This document shows positions 49,747-57,985 of a stretch of DNA of 64,000 nucleotides, in pieces. Location: contig CP119309.1 in the NCBI GenBank assembly GCA_029203145.1, positions 1,699,001 through 1,763,000 on the forward strand, given 5' to 3'. Origin of the DNA: Candidatus Brevundimonas phytovorans (lineage in GTDB: Bacteria > Pseudomonadota > Alphaproteobacteria > Caulobacterales > Caulobacteraceae). The notes beneath the pieces are model-generated. The model saw only the letters and a list, made by a program, of their open reading frames with translations. It was not told the origin of the DNA and searched no databases. Every line of letters begins with the position of its first letter. Position 1 is the stretch's first letter. The translations under genes were made by a program, and so were the position numbers.

Positions 49747-50535
49747 ATGCAAACTATGATCAGCCTCACCAATACAGGTTGCGGTCTTCATCGACCGCAC
49801 CTGGACCTGGTCGACCATCCTGTCTTCCAGGCGCTCCCGCGCAGCATCCAGTCGATCGCACAGGCTCGCAGCAGGCTGATGACGATCCCTGCCGGCCAAC
49901 CCCTCGTGGAAACCGGCTTTCTCTCCTTTGTTCTCGCAGGCGTTCTGGGCCTCTTCCCGCACGGCGACCGCATCTGCGTCGCGACCGTCGTCGCCGGGTC
50001 GGTTCATGGATGGGACCACGCCCTTGACCCCGACGCCGACCGGCCAACGGCCAGAGCCCTGATCGACACCACCTTTTGCCGCGTGCCCGCCGACTGCGTC
50101 GTCGACGGCCTCGGCCGCGACTGGCTCAACCGTCTGGTCGCCCGGCAGTCTTCCAGACGACTGAGCGGGCTGGCCGCCGAAGCGGCCTGCAACGCCTCGC
50201 ACTTGGTCCAGGAGCGGCTGGCGAAGTGGCTGGTCCGGCTCCATTGCGGGGCCAATGGCGCGCCCCTCCGGCTGACCCAGGCCGATTTCGGCGCCATGCT
50301 CGGCGTGCAGAGGACCAGCGTCAACGCCGCCGCTGGACGCCTGCAGTCCCTCGGTCTGGTCCGGTTCGGACGTGGACGGGTCCAGATCCTCGACCTGGCC
50401 GGTCTGCGCGCCGTGTCTTGCGGCTGCGGCGACAGCAGGACGCCCTCGGCGACCATGGTCGTCGGCCCGCAACCCCCTGCGGAATCTGCGAGCCTGGTCT
50501 CCAATGATGCTCATCAACGGGATACAGCCGCCTGA
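49747..50535 (+). CDS. Crp-like regulator, divergent branch
   Basis: Protein of 262 residues; ATG 49747 has AGGAG seven bases upstream. Sensor part around TIPAGQPLVETGFLSFVLAGVLGLFPHGDRICVATVVAGSVHGWDHALD, dimer helix SRRLSGLAAEAACNASHLVQERLAKWLVRLHCG, and helix-turn-helix LRLTQADFGAMLGVQRTSVNAAAGRLQSLGLVRFGRGRVQILDL. The recognition helix RTSVNAAAGRLQ differs from the HVNRTL type in the other four paralogues, so it probably reads another site. The C-terminus has an extra polar tail of 40 residues. Confidence 0.88.
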   Translation: MQTMISLTNTGCGLHRPHLDLVDHPVFQALPRSIQSIAQARSRLMTIPAGQPLVETGFLSFVLAGVLGLFPHGDRICVATVVAGSVHGWDHALDPDADRPTARALIDTTFCRVPADCVVDGLGRDWLNRLVARQSSRRLSGLAAEAACNASHLVQERLAKWLVRLHCGANGAPLRLTQADFGAMLGVQRTSVNAAAGRLQSLGLVRFGRGRVQILDLAGLRAVSCGCGDSRTPSATMVVGPQPPAESASLVSNDAHQRDTAA

Positions 50536-50741
50536 TCAGGGTGGACCCGAGCGACCGATGCTGAGCGGCCTGCCGCCTCGTTCAGGAGGCCGCCCCGTCC
50601 TCCTCGAAGAAGATCCTGGCCCGCCAGCACGACGCCTGCCGCGACGAGCAAGCCAGCGCAAAAGCCGACAACCGCTAACCTCGAGGCGCGCCGTCTGCGA
50701 CCTGGGCGGACCCTGTCTGGAAAAGAAATGACGACGCCCAT
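50514..50741 (-). CDS. 75-residue single-pass membrane protein
   Basis: MGVVISFPDRVRPGRRRRASRLAVVGFCAGLLVAAGVVLAGQDLLRGGRGGLLNEAAGRS and a polar tail. Basic N-terminus, one helix (21-40). AAGGG before the ATG. Its end overlaps the convergent Crp-like gene by 22 bases. Operator 50797 is 56 bases upstream. Confidence 0.6.
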   Translation of the reverse strand: MGVVISFPDRVRPGRRRRASRLAVVGFCAGLLVAAGVVLAGQDLLRGGRGGLLNEAAGRSASVARVHPDQAAVSR

Positions 50742-50796
50742 GTCTTCGACCCTTGCCTAGACCAGGAACGCCGAAATCCCCACCCCAGGCGGGAAA

Positions 50797-50812
50797 TGTC
50801 GTCTGGGCGACA
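50797..50812. promoter_or_regulatory. Palindromic operator variant
   Basis: TGTCGTCTGGGCGACA: TGTCG/CGACA arms with a different centre. 56 bases upstream of the leftward gene at 50741. Confidence 0.55.
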
Positions 50813-50832
50813 CTGCCGTCGCCGACAAAAGA

Positions 50833-50863
50833 GGGGCGTCGCTCCGGTCAGGAGAGACGCCCC
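50833..50863. terminator. Bidirectional intrinsic terminator
   Basis: Stem GGGGCGTC / GACGCCCC with a smaller inner stem; followed by GGGTTTTTT reading right and by TCTTTTG reading left. Terminates the leftward YflT-type gene that ends at 50881. Confidence 0.85.
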
Positions 50864-50880
50864 GGGTTTTTTGAACCGCG

Positions 50881-51525
50881 TCAGCGGTAGCGCGCGCGTT
50901 CGGCTCTGATCTGTTCCGGACTATAGGGTTCACCCCGCGGATCGAACTCGGTCCAGCCCGCCTGGCGGTAGACGCCGCCTCGGGTGACAGCATCCAGGCC
51001 GCGACGATTGTCCAGAATGGTCTCGATCCGCGCGCGATCCGCATCGGACGCCTGGACGCTGACGAGCGTGCCGCCGCGCCGAACGCCCTCGGCATAGACG
51101 TGAGCGTCTTCGTCGCTGTGGCCGGCTTCCTTGAGCGCGCCGAGAAGACCGCCGGTCGCACCGCCGGCCGCCGCGCCCACCGCGGCGCCGACAGCCGTCG
51201 ACGCAAGCCAACCCGCCGCAACGACCGGCCCCAGGCCCGGGATCGCCAGCATGCCCAGGCCGGCCAGAACACCGACGCCGGCGCCGAGGGCGCCACCCGC
51301 AGCCGCACCCTTGCCCGCCCCTTCGCCGACGTCGTTGACGCCGTCGCCATTCCTGTCGCCCAGGGCGGAGCCGGCATGGTCCTTGTGTTGATGACCATCA
51401 TGCCATTCTTCCGCATTGTTGGAGACAATGCTGATGGTCGAATGATCAAAGCCGGCGGCCTCGAGTTCAGAGACGGCGGCCAAGGCCTCGGTGTGGTGGT
51501 CGAACAGACGCGTAACAACAGGCAT
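50881..51525 (-). CDS. YflT / general stress protein 17M-like protein
   Basis: Protein of 214 residues from ATG 51525 (AAGGAG upstream). Residues 1-60, MPVVTRLFDHHTEALAAVSELEAAGFDHSTISIVSNN, are the YflT heat-induced stress domain (F......A..A...L...G....ISIV). A Gly/Ala-rich middle (GAGKGAAAGGALGAGVGVLAGLGMLAIPGLGPVVAAGWLASTAVGAAVGAAAGG) is a membrane-seeking glycine-zipper region, and the C-terminal third has a second regulatory strand set (EGVRRGGTLVSVQA). Known relatives are stress induced; function unknown. Confidence 0.9.
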   Translation of the reverse strand: MPVVTRLFDHHTEALAAVSELEAAGFDHSTISIVSNNAEEWHDGHQHKDHAGSALGDRNGDGVNDVGEGAGKGAAAGGALGAGVGVLAGLGMLAIPGLGPVVAAGWLASTAVGAAVGAAAGGATGGLLGALKEAGHSDEDAHVYAEGVRRGGTLVSVQASDADRARIETILDNRRGLDAVTRGGVYRQAGWTEFDPRGEPYSPEQIRAERARYR

Positions 51526-51560
51526 GAGAGCTCCTTTGAATATCAGTTGTCGTTGAAGGG

Positions 51561-51908
51561 TCAGCGACCCGGAACGGCGGCGCTCACCACGCCCTTGTAG
51601 TCGACCGAGACCACGGCCTCGGCGCCGTCCTTGGTGGCGGAAGCGCTCCACAGGCCCTGGGCGTCCTGGCTCAACGGGCCGGCGATGACATAGCCCTGCT
51701 TTTCGATCGCCGAACGCGCCTGAGCCTCCGTGAAGGAGTTGGCTCCCGGTGTAAGCGTATCGCCGCCGCCCGTATCGACGGCCGGATTGCGCGGCGTTTC
51801 AGACCCCGAAACCACGGGACCTTCAACCTGCCCGCGATCGGAAGCATTGTCTCCACACGCGGTCAGCATCAGCGCCGTCGCGGCGAGAGCGGGAATTAAC
51901 AGCTTCAT
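51561..51908 (-). CDS. PepSY-like lipoprotein
   Basis: Protein of 115 residues: signal peptide with lipobox LTAC (MKLLIPALAATALMLTACGDN), a Gly/Thr/Pro linker, then FTEAQARSAIEKQGYVIAGPLSQDAQGLWSASATKDGAEAVVSVDYKGVVSAAVPGR, the helix-strand-strand of a PepSY-like domain. Anchored in the outer or inner membrane, periplasmic. 35 bases upstream of the YflT-type gene on the same strand, so perhaps one operon. Confidence 0.85.
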   Translation of the reverse strand: MKLLIPALAATALMLTACGDNASDRGQVEGPVVSGSETPRNPAVDTGGGDTLTPGANSFTEAQARSAIEKQGYVIAGPLSQDAQGLWSASATKDGAEAVVSVDYKGVVSAAVPGR

Positions 51909-52104
51909 TCAAGCGCCTTTCGTTGTGAGCGATTTCAAGCGATGCCCCCCCAAAGAGTTGCCGACTGAAATTTCCACACCTCCAACGGAACCCTCCAAAA
52001 TTGCTCGGAAACGGGCTGAAATCGTCGATAAAATCCGCATTCTGAAGTTATGTCGGGTTTTGAACATTGCGCCGGACCCGCCGCTACAGCGTGGAAGACG
52101 CCGC

Positions 52105-52299
52105 TCAGCCGAGCGGCTTCTGGTAGATGTGACCGCCAGAAGAGCGGTCGATAATACGCGCTATCTGCTGGAGCACGACGCGCTCCCCGGTTGCAGCGCC
52201 AGAGGATCTGACCGCCTGTAGAAGAGCGTCGATCTCACCCAGTTTTCCCGGAAGCGCCGGGAGTTCGACAGTTCTGAAGGCTTGGTCGTGCATGCTCAT
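52105..52299 (-). CDS. 64-residue hypothetical protein
   Basis: MSMHDQAFRTVELPALPGKLGEIDALLQAVRSSGAATGERVVLQQIARIIDRSSGGHIYQKPLG. AGGAG seven bases before ATG 52299. Two helices, cytosolic, no known family. Confidence 0.6.
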   Translation of the reverse strand: MSMHDQAFRTVELPALPGKLGEIDALLQAVRSSGAATGERVVLQQIARIIDRSSGGHIYQKPLG

Positions 52300-52489
52300 G
52301 TGTCTGCTCCTGATGACTTCCGGAGCAACGCCGGACCGTCCGTCTCGCTCCAGGCCCCAGGGAAAAGCTCGCCTCAAGGGCCGCTTCTCTCCCCAAACGA
52401 GGCGATAAGTCCGGAACCCGACGGAGGGAGCGGCGACGGCGCACGCGACGTTGCCCTGGTGCAGATCCTTCTTGGGGAGAAGATCGGCA

Positions 52490-52534
52490 GACGGCCGGCT
52501 CCGTGATTGCCCCCCTTTGGCGTAACCGGCCGTC
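52490..52534 (-). terminator. Possible hairpin terminator
   Basis: Nine-base arms GACGGCCGG and CCGGCCGTC with a 27-base loop, downstream of the leftward gene that ends at 52559. The long loop and missing T-run make it doubtful. Confidence 0.4.
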
Positions 52535-52558
52535 TTCTTCGCCCCTTAGGCCCAGGCT

Positions 52559-52774
52559 CTAATGAGCCGAAGCGCCGACCCGGCAGATTTCCCGACCTTC
52601 GTTCCGGACAATGATCTGAAGCGAGAAGGCGCCGCCTTCCCGCACAGGCTTCTCGCGCAACATCTCCGAAAGGAAGAGGATGGCCTCCCGCCAGGCCTCG
52701 GCGTCCGTGGACGCCGCGCCCTGTAGGGGCATCTCGGAGTCCACGCCGCTCAAGATGAAATCATAGGTCGCCAT
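52559..52774 (-). CDS. DUF6894-like small protein
   Basis: Protein of 71 residues: MATYDFILSGVDSEMPLQGAASTDAEAWREAILFLSEMLREKPVREGGAFSLQIIVRNEGREICRVGASAH. Similar to the 18239 protein (YDF...V.....L.....TD..A.REA..F..E.L.......FSL.I.VRN..G.EI.RV). Operator 52814 lies 40 bases upstream. Function unknown. Confidence 0.75.
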   Translation of the reverse strand: MATYDFILSGVDSEMPLQGAASTDAEAWREAILFLSEMLREKPVREGGAFSLQIIVRNEGREICRVGASAH

Positions 52775-53099
52775 GAAGACTTCTACGTTCGGGGAAGTCG
52801 GGCGGGTCCCAAATGGCCGATACCGGACACAAACGTGCTGGAGAGGCCTCAGGCGCCCCAGGCATCGAACGTCGACATCGTCGTCGCGTTTCCCCGGGTT
52901 GACGGGTAGACGCCTGGCGCGACCGAAGCTCCCAAAGCCGTGCTCGCGCATCTCTTGGGTGCGCGCCGCCAACACATCCGCCTTTTCCAGGCGGCGGAGC
53001 TAGCGACGGCAGAAGCAGCCCAGGCGTTCAAGACTGATTGATAGAAGAAGGTCTACTCCCGTCCAGCAGCCTTATCTACGCAACCTCACTGCGCGGCTC
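52775..53099. other. Intergenic stretch
   Basis: Contains the operator at 52814-52829 and no convincing gene; the frames crossing it are short and Arg/Ser rich. Confidence 0.4.
52814..52829. promoter_or_regulatory. Palindromic operator
   Basis: TGGCCGATACCGGACA, 40 bases upstream of the leftward DUF6894-like gene. Confidence 0.7.
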
Positions 53100-53363
53100 C
53101 TAGCGCAGCTGACTGTCCTTACTTCCGCGCCGGTTGATGCCGACGGTCACAATCCGCGCGTCCCTGCCGGACTGGCAGGAAACACAGGTCGCAGCCCCTG
53201 GCATGGCGCGGCGACGGGCTTCGGGAATGGCGTCGCCACATTCGAGACAGGCGTCTCGCCCCGGCCCATTGGGAATACGAGCGCGTGCTGTGAGGACGCC
53301 GTCAACGACAGTGTCGTTAATCTGGTCAAGCACCGCGCCGTCCCTGGTCCAGCCTCCAGCCAT
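53100..53363 (-). CDS. DksA/TraR-type zinc-finger protein
   Basis: Protein of 87 residues. The zinc finger is CLECGDAIPEARRRAMPGAATCVSCQ (CxxC...CxxC), followed by a short C-terminal helix; the N-terminal coiled coil of DksA is reduced to about 35 residues, as in TraR-like short forms. GGAGG nine bases before the ATG. Short DksA relatives bind RNA polymerase and change promoter choice in stress. Confidence 0.88.
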   Translation of the reverse strand: MAGGWTRDGAVLDQINDTVVDGVLTARARIPNGPGRDACLECGDAIPEARRRAMPGAATCVSCQSGRDARIVTVGINRRGSKDSQLR

Positions 53364-53459
53364 GGATGATCGCCTCCGTCCTGGTGATGAGGATGGAATA
53401 TGGGGAGGCGGGCTCTATTCCAAGCTTGGCTGACCCGCTTCCTCGCGCTGTCCGGAGGG

Positions 53460-53640
53460 TTACAGATTAGAGACATGACTGGCCCAGGGCCGCCGCTTGT
53501 CGGCCATGTCGCGAAGCTCGAAGCCTTTGGCGACGGTCGGCCAGACGCGGACAGAAAGACGCGACAGCCACCTCGTATCGGGCTCCGCGCGGCTTGAGGG
53601 CGGCGATCTGAGGATCTTCACGCACGAGATCCTCAGGCAT
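53460..53640 (-). pseudogene. Frameshifted fragment resembling an integrase N-terminus
   Basis: From ATG 53640: MPEDLVREDPQIAALKPRGARYEVAV, then after a one-base shift LSVRVWPTVAKGFELRDMADKRRPWASHVSNL and a stop. Joined, this resembles the DUF4102 arm-binding domain of tyrosine recombinases (..D..I..LKP...RYEV.....L.VRV.P.G.K.F.LR). No catalytic domain follows. Assignment is tentative. Confidence 0.4.
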
Positions 53641-54195
53641 GCGCCCTCCCAGATCACTCTGCACGCCAAATCCACATCAGGGCGGGCGCCGGGAGGCAGG
53701 CGACTGGACAGGATGCCCAGATGGCCGCAGCCAACCTCCAGGCGTTCGGGATGTCTTCCGCAGGAGGCCGCCCGAGCATGCTGAAGCGCCTCGAGATCGG
53801 CAGGACAAGATATAGATGAAGCGTCAGCGGGGCGGCGGCGCCGCCGGGCCGATAACCGACCCGGCCCCAGAGCCTGCCCCAGAGCCGGCCGCCGCCCTTT
53901 GCACCCCGTGCATCGAAACGCCCTATCTGCTCGGGCGACCGCTGCGGCGCAGGACCTGCGCACAGGTCGGGCCGACCATCGGGCGAAAGGGGTGACAGAC
54001 AGCCATACCCTCGGTCGACGCCAAACCCCAGCCGCTCTGCCAGTTCCGTGCGGCCCCGGGCGGGAGGCAGGAAGCGTCATACTCGGCCGCATCAGACAGG
54101 ACAGAGAGATTGCGATGAATATGGATAGGGGCCAAAAACTCAGTGTCCAGCGTGGCCTATTGTCATAAGTCCAAAGCGGCGTCCGCGGCATACGT
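53641..54195. other. Stretch without a recognisable gene
   Basis: About 550 bases between the integrase-like fragment and the oxidase operon. Frames exist on both strands but give Arg/Ala/Pro-rich sequences without ribosome sites. Possibly debris. Confidence 0.4.
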
Positions 54196-54495
54196 TTAAA
54201 AAGCCAGCGGCGCTGTCTGCCAGCAGACGCCGATCACGGCGACCAGGAGACTCGTCAGGCCCACCCGCCGCTCCCATGCCTCCGGACCGGACACCTGGCG
54301 TCGCCCTCTCCAGAACCATGCCCCCATGGCGACAATGGCGAGCAGACAGCCCATGCTGAACGCCAGCCCTATCCAGCGCGCGCTTCCGGCTTCGCTGGAC
54401 GACCAGACGTCGGCGGCGCTGGAAATCAGATAGACCCCGACGAAGTGCGCGGCCCAGATCAGCAGCCCGCCGGTCATCCTCAACCAGCGGGTCAT
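54196..54495 (-). CDS. Small three-helix membrane protein of the oxidase operon
   Basis: Protein of 99 residues: MTRWLRMTGGLLIWAAHFVGVYLISSAADVW, a second helix WIGLAFSMGCLLAIVAMGAWFW and a third VGLTSLLVAVIGVCWQTAPLAF. Its start overlaps the oxidase subunit I stop by four bases (ATGA). A similar small protein follows caa3 oxidase genes in other alphaproteobacteria. Role unknown, possibly a subunit or assembly aid. Confidence 0.8.
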   Translation of the reverse strand: MTRWLRMTGGLLIWAAHFVGVYLISSAADVWSSSEAGSARWIGLAFSMGCLLAIVAMGAWFWRGRRQVSGPEAWERRVGLTSLLVAVIGVCWQTAPLAF

Positions 54496-57038
54496 GTCGC
54501 ACCGCCCGGGAAGAGGCGGACCAGCAGGATCACCCCGATCGCCTGGGCTGCGGTGAAGGCCAGGAAGAGGCCGATCAGGTCCACGGTCGAAGGGCGTTCG
54601 GCGGCCAGACGACCAAACAACCGCCTCAGCACGACATAGAGCCCCATCAGGCCGCCGACAGCCGCGAAGGTCCCGGCCCATCCGAGCAGGGCGTAGACCG
54701 ACGCCCCCTGGCTGGAAACCTCCGGCCGCAATCCGGTCGCCCACCACGCCCTCCCCTCCAGGATCGTCGCCGCGATCGCCGCGGCGGAGGCCAGCGCCAG
54801 CAAGCCGGCTGCGACCGTAACCGCTCCCTCTCGCGCCGTTCGCACGGCCCGCGGCGCTGCGCCGGCGCAAAGCCCGGCCACGACCAGCAGGCCGACGGAC
54901 GCCATGAACGAGCTGATGTCCGGGGGGGCCTGCCACAGATCCGGCCTTCGGCTCCACAGGAAGACATAGGAGAACCCTGCCAGCAGGCAGACCATGGCGC
55001 CGACGACGAGGACGATCACCATGGCCCACCATCCGTGACTGGAAGGACCTGACACATAGTTGGGCACGCGGATCGACGCCCCGATGTCAGTCGTCTTGCG
55101 GGCATGAGGCGCGTCCAGGAACCAGCACCAGCGCATGATGCAGTAGACGGCCAGCACGCCGCTGACGACGGCGGCCGCATAGGCCTGAACGGTCAGGATC
55201 AGGAAGAAGCCCGCAGTGTAGACCGCCCCGAACACGTGCCAGGCCGATGGTCTGGGGATCCGCAGCACATACTGCGGCTCGGCGTTCAGCGGACTGGTGA
55301 CCAGGGTCTGGCGCTCGCCCCGGGCCGCGCCCGGCAGGAGGTAGCGGCCCGCCGCCACGTCCCTGGCCAGCCCCCTCTGGTCCCACAAGGGATAGAGGCT
55401 CTTCACCACCGGGATCGACCGCACCGAATAGAATCCGCTGGGCAGCCACTCCAGGCCCGGGCCGTCGTGGATGTTGCCGGCCTCGCGCGGACCGAAGGGC
55501 CGGAAGTTGCGGATCATGTCGATGACCCACAGCAGGACGGCCAGACCGAACATGAAGGCGCCGATGGTCGAGATGAAGTTGGGCAGATCCCAGCCTCTCC
55601 CCGGCAGGTAGGTGTAGACCCGCCTCGGCATGCCCATCAGCCCGGTCAGGTGCATGGGCATGAAGGCCAGGTTGTGCCCGGCGAACATGAGCCAGAAGAT
55701 CCACTTCCCCCAGGATTCGCTCAGGGGCCGCGCGCTGGACATGGGCAGCCAATAATAGATGGCGGCGAACAGGGGGAAGACCATGCCGCCGATCAGGACG
55801 TAGTGCAGGTGGGCGACGATGAAATAGCTGTCGTGGGCCTGCCAGTCGAAGGGCACCATGGCGACCATGACCCCGGTCAGTCCGCCCATGACAAAGATGA
55901 CCATCCCGCCGACCGCGAACAGGCCGGGGGTCGAAAACCGCATCTTGCCCGCTGCTATGGTCGCGATCCAGGCGAAGACCTGAACCCCGGCCGGCACGCT
56001 GACCGCCATGGAGGCCGCGCTGAAATAGTTGATGCTGATCTGGGGCATGCCCGTCGTGAACATGTGGTGGGCCCAGACGCCGAAACTGATGAAGCCCGTC
56101 GCCAGCATGGCCATGACCACCAGCGGATGTCCGACTAGAGGGGTGCGCGCCATGGCCGGGATGATGGTCGACATGGCCCCCGCCGCAGGCAGGAAGATGA
56201 TGTAGACCTCAGGGTGTCCGAAGAACCAGAACAGGTGTTGCCACAGCATGGGGTCCCCCCCCTTGAGCGGGTCGAAGAAGGGCCAGCCCAGGGCGCGCTC
56301 CATCTCCAGCAACAGGGTCGCCAGGATGATGGAGGGAAAGGCGATGATGATCATGCAGGCAAAGATCAGCATGGCCCAGGCGAAGACCGGCAGCTTGTCC
56401 AGGGTCATGCCCGGCGCGCGCGTCTTCAACACTCCGACGATGATCTCGATGGCCCCCGCGATAGCCGAGATTTCGATGAAGCCGATCCCCAGCAGCCAGA
56501 AGTCAGCCTTGATCCCCGGCGAATATGTGGTGCTGGTCAGGGGCGGATACATGAACCAGCCGCCGTCGGGCGCCAGGCCGAAGAACAGCGAGCAGAAGAA
56601 GGCCAGCCCTCCGATCAGATAGGCCCAGAAGGCGTAGGCCCCCAGACGCGGAAACGGCAGGTCGCGCGCGCCCAGCATCTGCGGCAACAGCAGGACGCCT
56701 AGGGCCTCGACCGCCGGCACGGCGAACAGGAACATCATCACCGTGCCATGCATGGTGAAGATCTGGTTGTAGGTGTCCTGGGGCAGCAAGCCCGTCATCG
56801 GCAGGGCCAGCTGCGTCCGCATCAGCAGGGCCAGGACCCCCGCCAGCACGAAAAAGAGCATGGCCGCGCCGACATAATAGACGCCGATGATGTTGTTATT
56901 GGTCGCCGTGATCCATTCCCACGGCGAGCGCGGCCCGCACCAGGCCTGTTCCAGCTGCTCCAGCTCCCCCTCAGGCCGGGGCTGCGTGGTCGGGAACCGG
57001 TCGTACTTGTCGACGTCGAAGCCGGTTTCCGACGTCAT
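54492..57038 (-). CDS. ctaD: Cytochrome c oxidase subunit I fused to a subunit III-like region
   Basis: Protein of 848 residues. Subunit I (about 40-560): HGTVMMFLFAVP with the low-spin heme His, WQHLFWFFGHPEVYIIFLPAAG with the Tyr-His crosslink pair, AHHMFTTGMP with the CuB histidines and HDSYFIVAHLHYVLIGG with the heme a/a3 ligands. After a soluble linker, from about 620 come seven more helices (WHVFGAVYTAGFFLILTVQAY, WWAMVIVLVVGAMVCLLAGFSYVFLW and others) of subunit III type, as in CoxAC fusions. Reduces oxygen and pumps protons in the inner membrane. Start is 4 bases inside the end of subunit II. Confidence 0.95.
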   Translation of the reverse strand: MTSETGFDVDKYDRFPTTQPRPEGELEQLEQAWCGPRSPWEWITATNNNIIGVYYVGAAMLFFVLAGVLALLMRTQLALPMTGLLPQDTYNQIFTMHGTVMMFLFAVPAVEALGVLLLPQMLGARDLPFPRLGAYAFWAYLIGGLAFFCSLFFGLAPDGGWFMYPPLTSTTYSPGIKADFWLLGIGFIEISAIAGAIEIIVGVLKTRAPGMTLDKLPVFAWAMLIFACMIIIAFPSIILATLLLEMERALGWPFFDPLKGGDPMLWQHLFWFFGHPEVYIIFLPAAGAMSTIIPAMARTPLVGHPLVVMAMLATGFISFGVWAHHMFTTGMPQISINYFSAASMAVSVPAGVQVFAWIATIAAGKMRFSTPGLFAVGGMVIFVMGGLTGVMVAMVPFDWQAHDSYFIVAHLHYVLIGGMVFPLFAAIYYWLPMSSARPLSESWGKWIFWLMFAGHNLAFMPMHLTGLMGMPRRVYTYLPGRGWDLPNFISTIGAFMFGLAVLLWVIDMIRNFRPFGPREAGNIHDGPGLEWLPSGFYSVRSIPVVKSLYPLWDQRGLARDVAAGRYLLPGAARGERQTLVTSPLNAEPQYVLRIPRPSAWHVFGAVYTAGFFLILTVQAYAAAVVSGVLAVYCIMRWCWFLDAPHARKTTDIGASIRVPNYVSGPSSHGWWAMVIVLVVGAMVCLLAGFSYVFLWSRRPDLWQAPPDISSFMASVGLLVVAGLCAGAAPRAVRTAREGAVTVAAGLLALASAAAIAATILEGRAWWATGLRPEVSSQGASVYALLGWAGTFAAVGGLMGLYVVLRRLFGRLAAERPSTVDLIGLFLAFTAAQAIGVILLVRLFPGGAT

Positions 57039-57985
57039 TTGAGGCTTTCCAGATAGGCGGAGACATCCCGCAGCTGCTGGCCGCTCAGGACGGAATAGGA
57101 GGGCATGCGGTTGCCGGGCTTGATGCCCTGGCTGTCGGCGATCCAGCCTGCCATCGTGCCCTGGTTATTGGGCAGGATGCCGGCCCCAAGGGTCTGGCGC
57201 GATCCGACATGGGTCAGGTCCGGCCCGGCCAGACCATTGGCCTCGGTTCCCCGGATCGTGTGGCAGGCGCCGCACCCCGAAGCTGTGAACACCGCCGCGC
57301 CGGGCGATCTCGACACCGCCGCCGGAGCGGCCTGTTTGAGACGCCACGCCGCAAACTCAGCAGGCGAATGAGCCACCACAACCAGTCCCATCAGGGCGTG
57401 GGGCCCGCCGCAGTATTCCGCGCACTGGCCGGCATAGATGCCCGGTTCGTCGGCCTGCAGGCGCATGAAGTTGCGCCGCCCGGGGATCATGTCGGTCTTG
57501 CCGCCCAGACGCGGGATCCAGACGCTGTGGATCACATCCGCGCTTTCAAGCTCCAGCACCACCGGACGACCGGCGGGAATGTGGACCTCATTAGCGTCCT
57601 GAACGATCTCCCTTCCCTGATCATCCAGATAGGCCACCCGCCACCACCACATCTCGCCGGTGACGCGGACCCGCATCTCGCCCGGACGCGGCGCGTCGGC
57701 CACGCGCGCCGTCACGCTCAGGCCGTAGATCAACAGGCCGGTCAGCACGACGACGGGAAAGGCCAGCCCCCCGATCCAAACCAGCTTCTCGCCCCCGACG
57801 CGGCGCTTCCACCGACGCGGGCCGAACAGGGCGACGCCGAGCGCGACCAGCACCAGGGTCAGCACCATGGCGCCCATGACGAACAGGACCCAGGCGACCG
57901 TCGTCACCGGCCCGGCGAAGGGGCCGGCCGGGTCCAGCACAGGCGGCGGCCAGCCGCTCAGCATGGCGGGCGTCTCAATCGTCAT
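57035..57985 (-). CDS. ctaC: Cytochrome c oxidase subunit II with fused cytochrome c
   Basis: Protein of 316 residues. Two transmembrane helices (VTTVAWVLFVMGAMVLTLVLVALGVALF and LVWIGGLAFPVVVLTGLLIYGL), a periplasmic cupredoxin with CuA ligands in CAEYCGGPHALM, and a C-terminal cytochrome c domain with CGACH and methionine GNRMPSYS. The fused heme makes this a caa3-type oxidase. ATG 57985 overlaps the end of the preceding cytochrome gene by 11 bases. Confidence 0.94.
   Translation of the reverse strand: MTIETPAMLSGWPPPVLDPAGPFAGPVTTVAWVLFVMGAMVLTLVLVALGVALFGPRRWKRRVGGEKLVWIGGLAFPVVVLTGLLIYGLSVTARVADAPRPGEMRVRVTGEMWWWRVAYLDDQGREIVQDANEVHIPAGRPVVLELESADVIHSVWIPRLGGKTDMIPGRRNFMRLQADEPGIYAGQCAEYCGGPHALMGLVVVAHSPAEFAAWRLKQAAPAAVSRSPGAAVFTASGCGACHTIRGTEANGLAGPDLTHVGSRQTLGAGILPNNQGTMAGWIADSQGIKPGNRMPSYSVLSGQQLRDVSAYLESLK

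Noticed and set aside
53460..54191. A 243-codon open frame on the - strand
   Set aside because: Starts as Arg/Ser noise and only its last 40 residues look like protein; those fit better as part of a frameshifted fragment.
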